From: Meghimatium bilineatum
Taxonomy: Eukaryota > Mollusca > Gastropoda > Stylommatophora > Philomycidae
Length of the DNA: 64,000 nt
Direction: 5' to 3'
Assembly: GCA_034231615.1 (NCBI GenBank)
Contig: CM067322.1
Coordinates: 61,581,032-61,645,031, forward strand
In this document: positions 41,172 to 53,747 of the stretch, one piece after another
Position numbering within the stretch: position 1 is the stretch's first letter
How the letters are laid out: each line of letters starts with the position of its first letter
Program-made: the position numbers and the translations under genes
The notes under the pieces: model-generated
What the model saw: only the letters and a program-made list of their open reading frames with translations
Database searches by the model: none
Told to the model about the DNA's origin: nothing

Positions 41172-42092
41172 ATGTTGAATGGAGTAAGGCAAGGGTGCAC
41201 ACTCTCCCCATACCTGTTCAACATCTACGCTGAAAGTATAATGAGGAACGTGAGAGAAGACATACACAACACTGACTACCACGCTTTAAACATAGGTGGA
41301 TTCATAATCCCGGAACTACGCTACGCAGACGACACAGTACTTCTTTCAAACGATATAAAGGGATTGGAACAACTAATCAAGAACACAAAGAAATATAGCG
41401 AAGCACCTAATTTGTATTTAAACACACAGAAAACAAAAATCATGTCAACAGATATAACAACACAACAACCAAAAATCAGAATAGACAATACCGAGATAGA
41501 ATGTGTGGATAAATTTGAATACTTAGGAGCAAACATCAACGGTGCAGGAGACTCCATGGCAGAAATAAGGAAGAGATTGGCAATGGCATATTGCAAAATA
41601 ACACGGCTGAAAAACATATGGAAAAACAACAAAATAGAAACGAAAGTGCTGATGTTACGAACTTTTATTTTTCCGGTTGCAACATACGGCTGTGAAACAT
41701 GGACTCTAAGTAAAACAGCGGCAAAGAAGATCAACGCCTTCGAGCTGAAATGCTACAGAAAGATACTTAGAATATCATGGAAGGATAAAATCAGAAACTC
41801 AGATATTATAAACACACTGAATATTCCAGAGTGTTGGTTACTAAACACAATAACAAAAAGAAAACTACGCCTGTTTGGTGATATAAAGAGACATAACTGT
41901 TTAGAAAGACAAATAATGGAGGGAAGAGTACCTGGGAAGAGGAGAAGGGGCAGACCAAGAAGACGATGGACTGACGACATTAAAGATAATATGAATACAT
42001 CGCTAGAAAATGCAAGCCACATCGCCCAAGACAGAGAGAGGTTCAGAGAGTTCAATGGGAAGACAACGTTCTGGAAGGAATACGTCACATGA
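41172..42092 (+). pseudogene. Family A LINE: RT and 3' region (longest copy)
   Basis: A 306-residue open frame with RT motifs LNGVRQGCTLSPYLFNIY (motif B region), LRYADDTVLLS (catalytic YADD, motif C) and NTQKTKIM, then FEYLGANINGAG, YGCETWTLSKTAAKKI, ELKCYRKILRISWKDK, a GRPRRRWTDDIKDNMNTS block and a FWKEYVT end. It is a 5'-truncated non-LTR retrotransposon lacking the endonuclease and the front of the RT. The open frame makes it the youngest of the four family copies in the window (others at 745, 30080 and 60133). The exact clade is not assigned. Confidence 0.88.
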
Positions 42093-42239
42093 CACGAAAG
42101 TGAAGTGCTGATCTATATGTTTTGTTCAGATTTGTATAACTTGTTCCTTCTACATGTGAGAAAGATTGTTATTAAACATGTAAAAGACATGAGTACTTTC
42201 TATGTCTTACTTGAGTATTGGTTACATTAATTCTTTCAG

Positions 42240-42372
42240 GTGGAGCCTATTTTCTCAATGCATGTATACACAACGGATACATCATTAGAAGTACACTTAA
42301 AAAACACTATGAGAAAGCCAATACAAAGAACCAGAAACTTAAAAATAGGCTGGAAGCCATGTATGAATGACT
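42240..42372 (+). CDS. Candidate terminal exon of an unknown plus-strand gene
   Basis: After TTGGTTACATTAATTCTTTCAG, a credible acceptor, one frame reads GGAYFLNACIHNGYIIRST then LKKHYEKANTKNQKLKNRLE AMYE and a stop. The second half looks like a short coiled coil. No family is recognised. It lies between two LINE copies, so a chance frame cannot be excluded. Confidence 0.25.
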
Positions 42373-42633
42373 GTGTAAGTCAACAAGAGTTGCTAATTGC
42401 AAATCAAGATAATTACTACATCAGGTGTAAGTGGGATTGATTACAAATAATAAACACATGCCAATGATGAGTATCAGAATGTTGGTAGAAACACGATACG
42501 ATATTGAAGTAATATGACGATGATTACTATTATTAACAGGAAATAGTCCTTTTCGATCATTGGTTCCTTTGTAGGCATTAGTAGACAACAAGCTTTTATT
42601 ACAATTATGCATAATTTCATTACTTTTTAACCA

Positions 42634-43530
42634 GTACTTTTTAACATATACTTAGAGCACATCATACAAGAAACATTACATGACTACAACACGTCTATAT
42701 CGATCGGAGGTCGCCCTATTTGCAACTTGCGTTTCGCTGATGATATTGATCTTATAGCTGGGTCAGAACAATCACTGCAAGAATTAACATCAAAGTTAGA
42801 AAAAGTTACCAGCAAGTACGGAATTGAAATCAATTCAGATAAGAGCAAAATCTTGGTAAACCGCAGATACACAGAAAACCAGACTAATCATGATGAATGG
42901 ACACAAGCTTGAAGAGGTGAATACCTTTAAATACCTCGGATCCAGTATATGCAGCGATGGTAAATGCAAAGCAGAACTAAAAATAAGGCTGGAGATGGCT
43001 TTAGCGTCCTTGTCAAGACTAACTGTAATTTGGAAAAGTAACATCAGTGTTGGAGTGAAAATCAAACTGTATAGGTCGCTGGTGATTTCTGTTGTGTTGT
43101 ATGGTTGTGAGAGTTGGACACTCACTGCGGACATGGATAGAAGATTACAGGCTTTCGAGTATAAATGCTACAGAAGAATTCTACGAATTTCTTATAGGGA
43201 ACATAAGACCAATGTGTACGTAAGAAATAAAGTAGAGATGTGTGCAGGTGTCCAGGAGCCATTGCTTTCAATAGTGAAACGACGAACACTAGCATGGTTC
43301 GGACATGTATGCAGGCACGATTCCTTGTCAAAAACAATACTGCAGGGAACTGTCGAGGGTGGAAGAAGCAGAGGAGGGCAAATAAAGACATGGACAGACA
43401 ACATCAAGGAATGGACAGGGCAAGATATTTCCACACTCATCCGCATCGCTGAGGATAGAATTCGTTGGAGGACTCTGTGTGCTGAAGCATCCAATGTGGT
43501 ACCCCTACGACCCTGAAGGGTTATGGGTTT
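42634..43530 (+). pseudogene. Family B LINE: RT to 3' end
   Basis: The order is LEHIIQETLHDYNTS, CNLRFADDIDLIAGSE (FADD catalytic box), YGIEINSDKSKILV, then after a frameshift near 42890 EVNTFKYLGSSICSDG, YGCESWTLTADMDRRLQAFE, LAWFGHVCRHDSLSKTIL, a KTWTDNIKEWTGQD block and a VVPLRP end. The 3' terminus is AGGGTTATGGGTTTATTGAT followed by a TTGA microsatellite, an RTE-like tail feature. The minus-strand copy at 33520-34112 is its sibling. Confidence 0.88.
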
Positions 43531-43605
43531 ATTGATTGATTGATAATTTCATACAGCTTCCTAAACTCGGTGATTGCACGCAAATTTAGCTGGCAGTGAA
43601 TCTAT

Positions 43606-43679
43606 CTGCACGCCGCGTACTGAGAGCCCTACCCCCGGTGTCATCCAGGGGGAAGGGGCTCTCAGTACGTTGCGTGCAG
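43606..43679. repeat. Strong 74-bp hairpin
   Basis: CTGCACGC-CGCGTACTGAGAGCCC pairs with GGGCTCTCAGTACG-TTGCGTGCAG, and CCCC/GGGG pairs inside, around a short loop. The pairing extends a few bases on each side. It is GC-rich against an AT-rich background. It could be a foldback element or an expressed hairpin RNA. Confidence 0.8.
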
Positions 43680-43759
43680 AGCGATGGATGCGGCGGTTTA
43701 TGCGTATTTATCGAAAGTTCGTTTCGTTAAATAATATATAATTTGTTCAGTTACACTGT

Positions 43760-43935
43760 GGCCACTAATTCTCGTAATGAACCCATATTTAGATCTTGAT
43801 ATTTTTTTCTTTTATTACAATTAAAGTACACATTTTAGATTTTGATTTTTTTTGTTTTCTTAGTATTGAGGTACGCATTTTATATCTTAATGTGTTTTGT
43901 TTTATTTATATTGAGGTACACATTTAGATCGTGAT
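43760..43935. repeat. About 60-bp degenerate repeat
   Basis: TTGAGGTACACATTTTAGATCTTGAT with a T-rich spacer recurs three times. Confidence 0.7.
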
Positions 43936-44482
43936 CTGTTTTGTTTCATTTGTATACAAAATTAGTTGCTTGGTACCACATGGTATTGAATATTAAAGCG
44001 TGAGAACAATTAATGCAGTGCATGTCTTATCAACTCTCTGATTACGTCACCGATATTTTACTCACTCACAATTGGCTGGGATAAGAGAAAAATAGGATTA
44101 AACTTGTTTGTTTGCTCTTTAATCCAGATGTTATCAACGGTTAGAAGCTAAATGACACATCACAGGTCACAATACATGTATTTGCCCTCGAGGGTTACTC
44201 AGCAACGACAAAGGAGGAGTGAAATGGGTTCAATCAAGGATATCTTGGTACAAGGACATACAACGAGATTTTCTATGTTACAGTAGCAGTTGCTTGTAAG
44301 CACAAAAATTGCTGGGAGTGCCCTTACAGTTTAGGTTCCTATACATATTTGGCTATGCTGGTGAAACTTGTTCCTATTGCGTTCTCTTCTGTGATCAATC
44401 AATATACATCCAATCCCATACTTGTTATGTTTAGCGGTCTGTTTTATGTCGCTGTATGTTATCTACAATTTGGTTTGCAGAT
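43936..44482. other. No gene
   Basis: Nothing recognised. Confidence 0.35.
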
Positions 44483-44655
44483 ACGCCACTGTTGAAAATT
44501 CAGGCTATGACAAGACTGCGACGAAGACAATTTTTCTTCGCATTCTTTACAGAAAAGCAAATCTGCTTAGGTTCCATGAAAACCGGTTTTCAGACATGTT
44601 TCACAAAGAGATAAAACTAGAATGTGGTGGAAACAATCAGATGCTGGAAATGTGA
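44483..44655 (+). CDS. Candidate exon of an unknown plus-strand gene
   Basis: The acceptor-like TACAATTTGGTTTGCAG precedes a frame reading YATVENSGYDKTATKTIFLR, ILYRKANLLRFHENRFSDMF and HKEIKLECGGNNQMLEM, then a stop. Composition is protein-like, with mixed charge and no low complexity. No domain or partner exon is identified, so this is weak. Confidence 0.25.
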
Positions 44656-47283
44656 AGGTTATGCTGTAGTAAGACAAATGTAAAAATATACATAAATAGG
44701 TACAGTGTTACTAATATTTGTAAATAAAACATACTAGCAACGAGACACGTATACAAACGTTTCGAATAGAAGACTTCACCAGGACGAAAGACAACAAAAG
44801 AAACAAGCAATATAATTAACATAAGAAATCACACATGCTGCGACGATTGTAGGAGGAGGATATTAATACGTGGAATGAAACATCTCATGAGGAAGAGAAA
44901 GATAAATGTTGGAAGTGTCCAGCAAGGTAAGAAAAGACATATAGCATGACGAGTGGAAATAATGGACAAGAGAGTGATGATGAGATTTGAGTGAGACGAT
45001 AAAACGGAACAACACTTTTTTTAATTGGTTACCTATCTTAGTGTGAGACCTGTTGGCGACCAACAGTAAATGGACAAGTGCCGACTATGACCATGCCAAT
45101 GTGCGATGTGTCAAAGATCGCGTGATGGACACGAGAAGATCAAAAGTAGATAGTGGACAAAGACCGCCGTCAGAACATAATAAGGCCACCCACTGGAGTC
45201 AGAAAGGACAATACAGATTAATCACACGTCTGGCAAGCAGGGTAGATTTCAAAACGGGGGAGGGATGAGAATGTAGACACGGCCCACAGGCAGCCCACAA
45301 TGACCCTGAGAGTAGGATTGAATAGGAAGACGGAAGAGTGCGGACATACTGAAGGCACAAGATACTACCCCACCATCGAAGTAATAAAAAAGCACGAAAC
45401 TTGGGACACATCGTTTATGCTACACAGTCAACAGATCTATGCACAAATGGCGTTCTAATCTAATCTTCCGTTTGATTAGTTTTAACAAAAAATGTGCAAA
45501 CATTAGAAATCTTATAGTGCTGTAACGATCAAGTTCGCAGATCAGAGAGATACCCCCCCCCCCTTTCCTCTCCTCCCTTAACAATTTTTCATAAAAAAGA
45601 TCCTGTAAATATTGTATGAAAAAGAGGGAATTACATATGAAAATTGGCGAGTGACCTTCTTTTTAACAGTAATTCTCCCATACTGAATACGTGTCTATAG
45701 CTCTGGTAATGATACTCCAAACAATGTTTGTTTACAGCCAACTGTTTGCGTGACATAGCAAATCATGTTGCTCGTCATTGTATTTATAAATTCATGGCTG
45801 AATCCATCAAATCGTGGTGCTGACACATACAACAGTGATGGAACACGTACATAATTAGCTCAGTTGAAGATGAAATATTGCTCTTGCTGGCACATTGTAA
45901 ACTTAACATTTACATGTACAGAGTTCATCATCTTTGGTCAATATACTTGTCATAATGTCAGGTAATACTATTGCATAATCTATACCCAGAATCTTCACGT
46001 AATTGTCAATCTCGAACGCTAATGGTATCAAATGTTTCACTCGCGTGACAGCTCTGACAGAATTATCTGAACTTTGATCTCCTTTACTTGTGAGTTTTGA
46101 TAGTTATACACAAAAGGTTTCATGTCAAAAAGTGTAAAAGGAAGGTATAAGGAATTGTAATTTATTGACAAAAAGTAGATACAGTAGATTCGTTATGTCC
46201 ATCAGAGTTTCATGTCCTGTCCTACTATATTAATAACATAGGTGGGCGGAACACAGCTGAGGTCTAAATCTAATCCGTCAGGCAATTTTACGTGCCCGCC
46301 AGGCTGATGTCAAAGTATGATATGCACTTGCCACTGTGTTCAGGAAACATTACTTGGAACTCTAAGGGACTAAGCTCAGTGTGTTGGTTACATGCTAGAT
46401 TAAACATCTTCAGTCGGATCCAACGTCGAAACTAACCACGGGTGACTGGGCCAAAACAATAAAAGCAATACACAGGGACGCCACGGCTGAAAATTTTTAA
46501 TTTCTGTAAAAAGGGGCGATTCTTGGCTAGGGAGTCAAAATTTCTAGTATCAGCTCTGATCCAATTTGCCACACAAAAGATTGCCCACGTGTGATTTATA
46601 AAAGACTATAACAAATGAACGATTGATCTTCTTACCAGCATGGCAGGTGGGTCTATGTTGTTATTTTAGTCACCTTGGAGTTAAGAACTGAATAGAGAAC
46701 ATGAAACAGTGGAAGTATAAGACTAATAACTGAATAGGGAAGACCGAATTTAGTTAATTATATGGAACACAATAATGACCATCAACATTATCTATTAAAA
46801 CTTGCCTGTTAAAATCTATCTTTCTATTGTATTTTCTCTGCTTATATTATGCTGCTTACTTCGCAGTATTGAATAACGATCAGTTTTCGGTTCATTGCGT
46901 GATATTCAGTAATACTGTGCCGTGTCAGAATGTTGACAACTCCTTCAATCCACATTCTTCTTGGTTTTCCTCTGTATTTTGCTGTTTCCATTTTCATGTT
47001 GTATATTCTTGCCACTGGCCAATAAGGGTTAGTTCTGCTGTTAATCGATAGTCATCAAAATGTAACAATGTTAAATGAATCGATTTTTGTCGCTAAGCAA
47101 TCAGTGATCTGAATTGATAGGACAAGCACAAGGTGTGCCAGATATCAATAGATTGAGTATACACATTAAAATACTGATCAGAGAAACGTTCTTGTATTCA
47201 TGTGACAAGTCTAATTAGTGTACTTTAATTGCCTTATGATTGAAATCTACGCTTGGTATTTAAGTTATCACGTATTTTAAGAC
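44656..47283. other. No gene
   Basis: A long stretch without a supported exon or repeat family. It contains short C-rich runs (45550). Confidence 0.4.
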
Positions 47284-47640
47284 GTATACAAACTGGAAGT
47301 AGCGTCAAGAACAAACTGGGAGTAGTGTCCAGTACACACTGGGAGTTGCGTCAAGTACAAATTGGTAGTAGCGTCAAGTAAAAACTGGGAGTAGCTTCAA
47401 GAACAAACTGAAGTAGTGTCCAGTACACACTGGGAGTTGCGTCAAGTACAAATTGGTAGTAGCGTCAAGTACAAATATTGGAAGCCTAGATGCTAGTTTT
47501 ACATATCTTAAGATATATTGGATAGTATCTAGGCTTCCAAAACAAACTTAAAGTAGCGTCAAGTACAAACTGGGAGTTGCGTCAAGTACAAACTGGGAGT
47601 AGCTTCAAGTACAAACTGGGAGTATCGTCAGGCGAGTATT
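47284..47640. repeat. 23-bp minisatellite interrupted by a palindrome
   Basis: About fourteen units of GTCAAGTACAAACTGGGAG(TAGC). At 47478-47540 a 63-bp segment with arms TTGGAAGCCTAGA / TCTAGGCTTCCAA sits inside the array. Confidence 0.85.
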
Positions 47641-48899
47641 GGGGAGGGGGGGGGGGTGTAAAAACTGCCCTATTCATGACTTTCTTAGATGCAATGATAT
47701 GCTACGGGATTCTCCAAGTCATGATAAAAGTTGGCTGCAAACAAACATTTCCCGGAGTTGTTTTTTATTAGTATATTGCGTGTTTTCTATCAGTTTATGA
47801 TCTAATTTTGTGAAAATTTGACAAATTGGTTACAACGCCATTGGTACCATTTTGAGGTCTATCGCAATGGAAACAAAAAAAAAAGGCAAATCATAAAGTC
47901 AATCCTCCTACCAACAATGTCAGACATGAACACTAACTGAAGAACAAGAGAGAAAGCTTGCGTGCGAACAAACATTCCATAGTTTGCCATTTAGTTTGTA
48001 TATAAATTACGTTAACAATTTAAAAAAAATTAACATAATTTTGACATAATTAAGCAGGGAAGTCTCTGAATTCTTGACAACTTGTTAACAAAGGGGAATG
48101 GCTAAGAATTGGCAAAAAATGTTAACGCAATCTATGAACAAACCAAAAGGTCAGTGTCGAGGAATGTACGACGAGCACAATGAAAAATAGTAACATTCAA
48201 CATCATCAGGTGTCATGCCGAATGGTGTAGGCGATCATGGGACTCTGCAACTCGGAAAAGAATCTTTTCACAGGATCGTTGTTGACTCTTTCCCATGACA
48301 AGATGTCAATCTATCTATAGGACGTTTCACTAGCTTTTCCCTCAAACAAATGTAATTATCTGATTAACCATTTAACGTATTCATCCCAATTTTTGCATAT
48401 GATGTTATATTTGGTTAGATTCAATAAATATATACTTTTTATTTGTGCATCATGTCCAGTTTTTATACAAGAAACAACTATTTTGATCTTTGTCGACACG
48501 CTAACTATTGTGTATCGAGAAAAGAAATGTATCTCTTTAGACACAGATTCCCATGAGTTCATTAGGCATAGGATTGTCTACTATTACAATAATATGTCCA
48601 CCATGTTTGCATGTGAATACCTGTTGAAGACGATTTCTGGGTTTGAAATAAAATTATTTAGTTTTCTCGAGTAGCTTCATTGCAAAAATACTTTAAAATC
48701 GTATTTGTGATCTGCTCTAATGTCATAAACTTTACTTGCAGACTCATTTTATGTTGAGACACCTCGACGGAGAATATGAGCGTGACACCTTCTCAACCTT
48801 TAAACATTATCTATCTTCTGTTCGAGAGTACAAATTCGTGCAATTTCACGCCTAAATCATACCAATTGTATTATAAACAACTCATATTTTGTTATTTCT
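47641..48899. other. No gene
   Basis: A G-run at 47645-47660 and AT-rich sequence. The open frame at 48393-48674 shows no recognisable domain. Confidence 0.4.
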
Positions 48900-49165
48900 T
48901 TAAGAACCCCAGAAATTGCGAGGGATTAGCTCTCAATTCTTATGTGCAGTGGGGTGGTTTTTCTGAGCTTTCTTTCATATCAAGGAGCCTTTAGCTTTTG
49001 ACTTAATGCAATGCCTATTGAAAGAGCCTTCTACTCATAGTGGTCTATAATTGTATAGATGACATGCTACAAAGCTTCTACAAGAGAGCCTCAATATAAC
49101 GGCATGTCATCTACTAAGGTTTTCTGTTGCATGTGTGGTTTGTCTAGTGTGACATTGGTGAGACC
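48900..49165. repeat. Dispersed repeat, copy 2 (inverted partner at 33118)
   Basis: See 33118-33392. The match is by eye over the full length with several small gaps, and no terminal repeats were found to define the element. Confidence 0.7.
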
Positions 49166-49449
49166 CACAGACGTAACCGCATGCGTAACACTTCATGTGT
49201 AAATAACGTCTTATAATTTAGTGTAAAACATTAAATATCTGTGTTCATCAGACCTCCCTGACTCATAAAGTTTTCAAAAAATATAATCTTTATCTGGTAT
49301 AATTAAGTAGGTCCCCATCTCGCATGTGACTAAAACTGAAACAAAGAAGAGCACAGCCATTGAACGTGCCCATTCATAGACAAGATTATCTATTGATATA
49401 CGTTCTTTTCACTGACCGTGAAAAAAATCTATCTCCAATTTAACACATA
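49166..49449. other. No gene
   Basis: Nothing recognised. Confidence 0.35.
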
Positions 49450-49695
49450 GTTAATCGGCACCACCTTGACAATACCTGGTGTAGCCGTGTATTCGGTGCC
49501 ACCTTCAGAATATCTGGTGTAACCGTTTATTGGTGCCACCTTAAGAATATCTGGTGTAACCGTTTATCGGTGCCACCTTCAGAATATCTGGTGTAACAGT
49601 TCGTCTATGTCACCTTCAGAATATCTGGTGTAACCGTTTATCGGTGCCACCGTCAGAACATCTGGTGTAACCGTTTATCGGTGTCAACTTAAGAA
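49450..49695. repeat. 37-bp minisatellite
   Basis: Six units of TATCGGTGCCACCTTCAGAA plus TATCTGGTGTAACCGTT, then a dispersed-repeat copy at 49750-49870 (AATAGCGTCACTTTAGAAGGA). Confidence 0.88.
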
Positions 49696-49870
49696 TACGC
49701 GTTGCAACCGAATACAATGCAGTCATGTGAACTCTTCGGAAATAATCCATCTAAAATGACCCTATCGGACTTGTTTTCGGTTTCTCTGTGCATACTTTGT
49801 GTCCACAGTTAATAAAAATCATCGGAAAAATCAAATAGCGTCACTTTAGAAGGATAATTCCTGGTGTCCA

Positions 49871-51134
49871 CAGGGGAGTGGCTTTTCCCTTTTAAAGATA
49901 GTCAATTTCGGTAGTTACTCCTTGTTTGGTGGTGTTTTCCCCAACCGACAGGGGGAAAACTTCAGGGGAGGTTACTTTCTTTTTTTTTTTTTTTGAAAGT
50001 TGTTTATCTTGTATGTTTCTAAACGTAGTGTTCTACTGCTTTAAAGCTTTGAAGGGGAGTGTGGCTGCGTATTTTTAACCTTACAAACCCCATCCGCTTA
50101 CCTAGGGGCTTGACAGCCTATGAATTCTCAAGTCGTCCCACCTGAAAATGACAATCTAGTAGGGTTGATAGTATGACAAATGCACATCAGAAAATAGTAG
50201 AGTCAGCACTGATTAAAAATAATCAATTACTCAAACAGTTAGTCATTATCGATTGATACAATAGATTATGGGGTTTATTTTCGCATTTATCATTCTGTCG
50301 TATTAATGAAACTGTATTAGGTTCGTGTTGTCGTTTCTAGACAATCGCCACGCATTTTCTTTTCAAGATTTGATTGGAGTTATAGGGAGTGTTTAGTTTT
50401 AGTTTTCTGAATCGACGTTGACGTACTCTGGACAAACCAATATTTGCTTCATCTACCCAGGAACATGTCGAAGAGGGAGGGGTAATGCTAAGCAAATTGC
50501 CCGCGACCAGCAAACCCATTTTCTAAAATACTTGTCATTCGTGGTTTGAAAAAAAATAATTTCTCCTGTGATTCACCCAGTCACCAGGAAGTAGTGTACC
50601 AGGGCTAATGTTCTGGGAAGGTCGAGGAATGACGCCATCACCACTGAGCAAGTGCGGTAGGAGACGCTAGTCAGGCGGTTTATGATTATTCACTGACAAG
50701 GCATTTCAGAATTCCATCATATGCTCCGACGCTGGTTTATAACTTACATTACATTACCTTACATTTAGCTTACATGACGAAGAGCATGCATGCTGATGAT
50801 TCATGTAGTTTGCTTGTTATATTCACACTTTAGACGCCCCCTCAGTCGTCCTGTTCTGCTCGTCTCGAGGTTAACTCAAAATTATTTCAGTCGCATTATC
50901 GTTATCTCCTTCCTGTTTTACATCCAACTAATTGGCTTAGTATTAGCACTTGCGACGCTAATATGTCGGCTTTTTCATTGCCGTGAACTCCTGCATGTCC
51001 CGGAGAATAAATTCCCATAATTCTTCGCAGATCGGGACATGCAATGTACATCCACTCATGCCGAGGCTACCTATTTTCGATCTTTTTAAACACGGATTGA
51101 GTCTATTACCATTACAGCTTCCAGTGTTTGTTTA
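49871..51134. other. No gene; one stable hairpin
   Basis: T-run at 49978-49995. At 50993-51042 GCATGTCCCG faces CGGGACATGC across about 29 bases, a compact hairpin. No coding exon. Confidence 0.4.
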
Positions 51135-51395
51135 AAAACGTTTATAGGGTATCTGTTACCTCTAATATTGTATATAGGGTATATAATATTGTATAATATT
51201 ATATATATAAAAACGTTTATAGGGTCTCTGTTACCTCTAATATTGTATATAGAGTATATAATATTGTATAATATTGTATATAAAAACGTTTATAGGGTCT
51301 CTGTTACCTCTAATATTGTATATAGGGTATATAATATTGTATATAAAAACGTTTATATGGTCTCTGTTACCTCTAATATTGTATAGTAGTGTGTC
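51135..51395. repeat. About 70-bp AT-rich tandem repeat
   Basis: Four units of AAAAACGTTTATAGGGTCTC plus TGTTACCTCTAATATTGTATA and a variable AT tail. Confidence 0.88.
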
Positions 51396-51656
51396 CTGAT
51401 ATAACCAAATTGGACTTTGTTGTCTGCTGGTTGAAAGAGGCACGCCTCTCCAAAAGAGAGTCAAACTCATTAACTACCTACCTACCTACCGTGTTTGTTT
51501 AAAGAACGTAAAAGTAACACTACATTGACTTTCTAGAGTTGGATGCGTCGGACGAAAAGTCGCAGATTTCGCAGTCATGTAGATAACCTTAAGACATTAC
51601 ATTCCGTTCACTGGACTACACCATGCTATGTAGGATCTTGTAAACTAACACGGAAA

Positions 51657-51657
<1 letters not shown>

Positions 51658-51716
<59 letters not shown>

Positions 51717-51717
51717 G
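51658..51717. repeat. (CT)n microsatellite
   Basis: About 29 uninterrupted CT units. A shorter (CT)n is at 53710-53746. Confidence 0.95.
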
Positions 51718-52237
51718 CATGCCTTTCAACTACTAATTTCTTCACAATCCATGTCTTGCAATATTTATTTTTGCCACATAATATATATTCGTCTTCTAAA
51801 ATATTACTGCTATGAATAAGTTCTCTTCGTATTTAACCGACTGTCATTAATGCCCTACGTTGTGATCTGTTTTACCGAATATGTTGTGCTTGCTATGTTT
51901 TAAAGAAAATATGTCACAATAATTTTTCCCCGTTCGACGCAGAGCAATACATTTTAGTAGGTATTTTGCTTATGTCTTTGTATCCTAGACTATCTCGAAA
52001 CCTGCCCTCTTCAGTAAATTTCACAAATAATACATGTTTACGGATATGTTTGTTATGCGTTCTTCGTATATGACCCGGTGGTCTGAATTGTCAGTTGCTG
52101 AGTGTTCCCGTGATAAATTGTCATGTCACAAATTACGGTAATCGGGTGTGTGGAATTTGTAATATCACGTGATTTACATTATGTTCCTTTTGTTATGTAG
52201 GCGAAGGGAATTCCCAAATCTTTATCTCTAGCGACCG
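51718..52237. other. No gene
   Basis: Nothing recognised. Confidence 0.35.
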
Positions 52238-52424
52238 TGGACGTGAATCCAGGCGTTGTCAGAAATGAACGCTATTTCTTAGGATAATTTTTTTCAACAA
52301 AAGAAGAGCTGGAACTGTCGGCCATTGTGTATTGGTGGATAAACTCAAATGGAGATCGGGGGACCTTTGGACATGTCCGCCCTATACCCACAGTAAAATC
52401 AAGATGTGTCCCCTCTAGCGAAAC

Positions 52425-52459
<35 letters not shown>

Positions 52460-53705
52460 ATCACCGATCATAATTCCATCAAAAACAAAATATTTGGCTT
52501 CATTTAAATAGAACATTCCTTTCCTTTTTAAGAGCGATCTATGGCACATATGAGCATAATGTTCATGTAACAATGTGAGAATACACCGACACGACAAACC
52601 TGTATTATCGTTTGAACTGTCGTGTTTGTTCATACTTGCTTTGAGCACCTGTAATGACTGCTTTTCATATTTGTGTATTGATGGGCCCTAATTATGCTTA
52701 CGTTTTCATGGAACCTTTGAAATATCACCTTTGGGAGACCTATGAAGGATGTCTACTGCTCAATGTCTGCCGTGTAATGCTTTCGCGATAATCCCATTAT
52801 TTTTTAAATATTTTTTTTCTGCTTGTTCACTGTCTGTCTTACATTTTCTTAAATAAGATCTTAAGGTTGAAACGTTGAAAATGGCTTGTATACTTTTACT
52901 TGTATTTTTTCGTACCCATAAGTCTGATAGTCCATATCTTCATTGTAAAGCTCATCAAGCTCGTATTCTAAGTGAGTAATATTGTTGATTTTTTACAGCC
53001 ATCCTGAATCAACACATAGAAATTGCCTCTAAGTTTGGGGACTTGATATCCGACGAGTAAACTTGAACCAGGTCTCCTGATTGTGATAAGAAAGCACACA
53101 TTCATCCCCTTAAGTTACGCATGAATTTGTAATATATAATGTCTTTATTTCTATCTTCTAGGGTGCATTTTTTTAAAAAGAGCAAGGAGTTAAAATTGTT
53201 TCACTTATTTAAGCAGGTGTGTCCCTGAATTCTTGACAATGTGGTCAAAAAGTAGCAGACATTTGTTGAAGCAATATATTGACAACCTCTAAAGAGCTTC
53301 TTTGGGAAACACCTCGCACATTTACTACAAACGTATCTGCGATCCTGCTTTCTAAATGTTATTTTCACAGATGTCAGTCTAAGTTGACTCTACGTCTTAT
53401 ATACAAGTAGCTTGAGTTCCTGTACACAGAGGGCTTTTGGTATCTTAACTAATCTTGTATCTCTCTTAAGTATTCGTATTCCTGGACAACGAAACACTCC
53501 TAAGGCAAGCAGAATCGAATGGAAGCCATGTTAGTACTACTTATCAGGCACGACTGACGGTTGTATCCCCCGTTCCTTCAATAGCATGGTATCTTGTGAT
53601 CAACAGACTGATGCACGCGCTATACTACTTCAATATGTCAATAAGTTGTGGCGAGTGTTAGTAAACATTTTAAACAAGGTTGAGACTGTTTAAACATTTT
53701 TTAAA

Positions 53706-53747
<42 letters not shown>

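Noticed and set aside
52415-52648. Open frame starting from a poly(A) stretch
   Set aside because: Created by the homopolymer, no domain, and inside a region bounded by inverted repeats.
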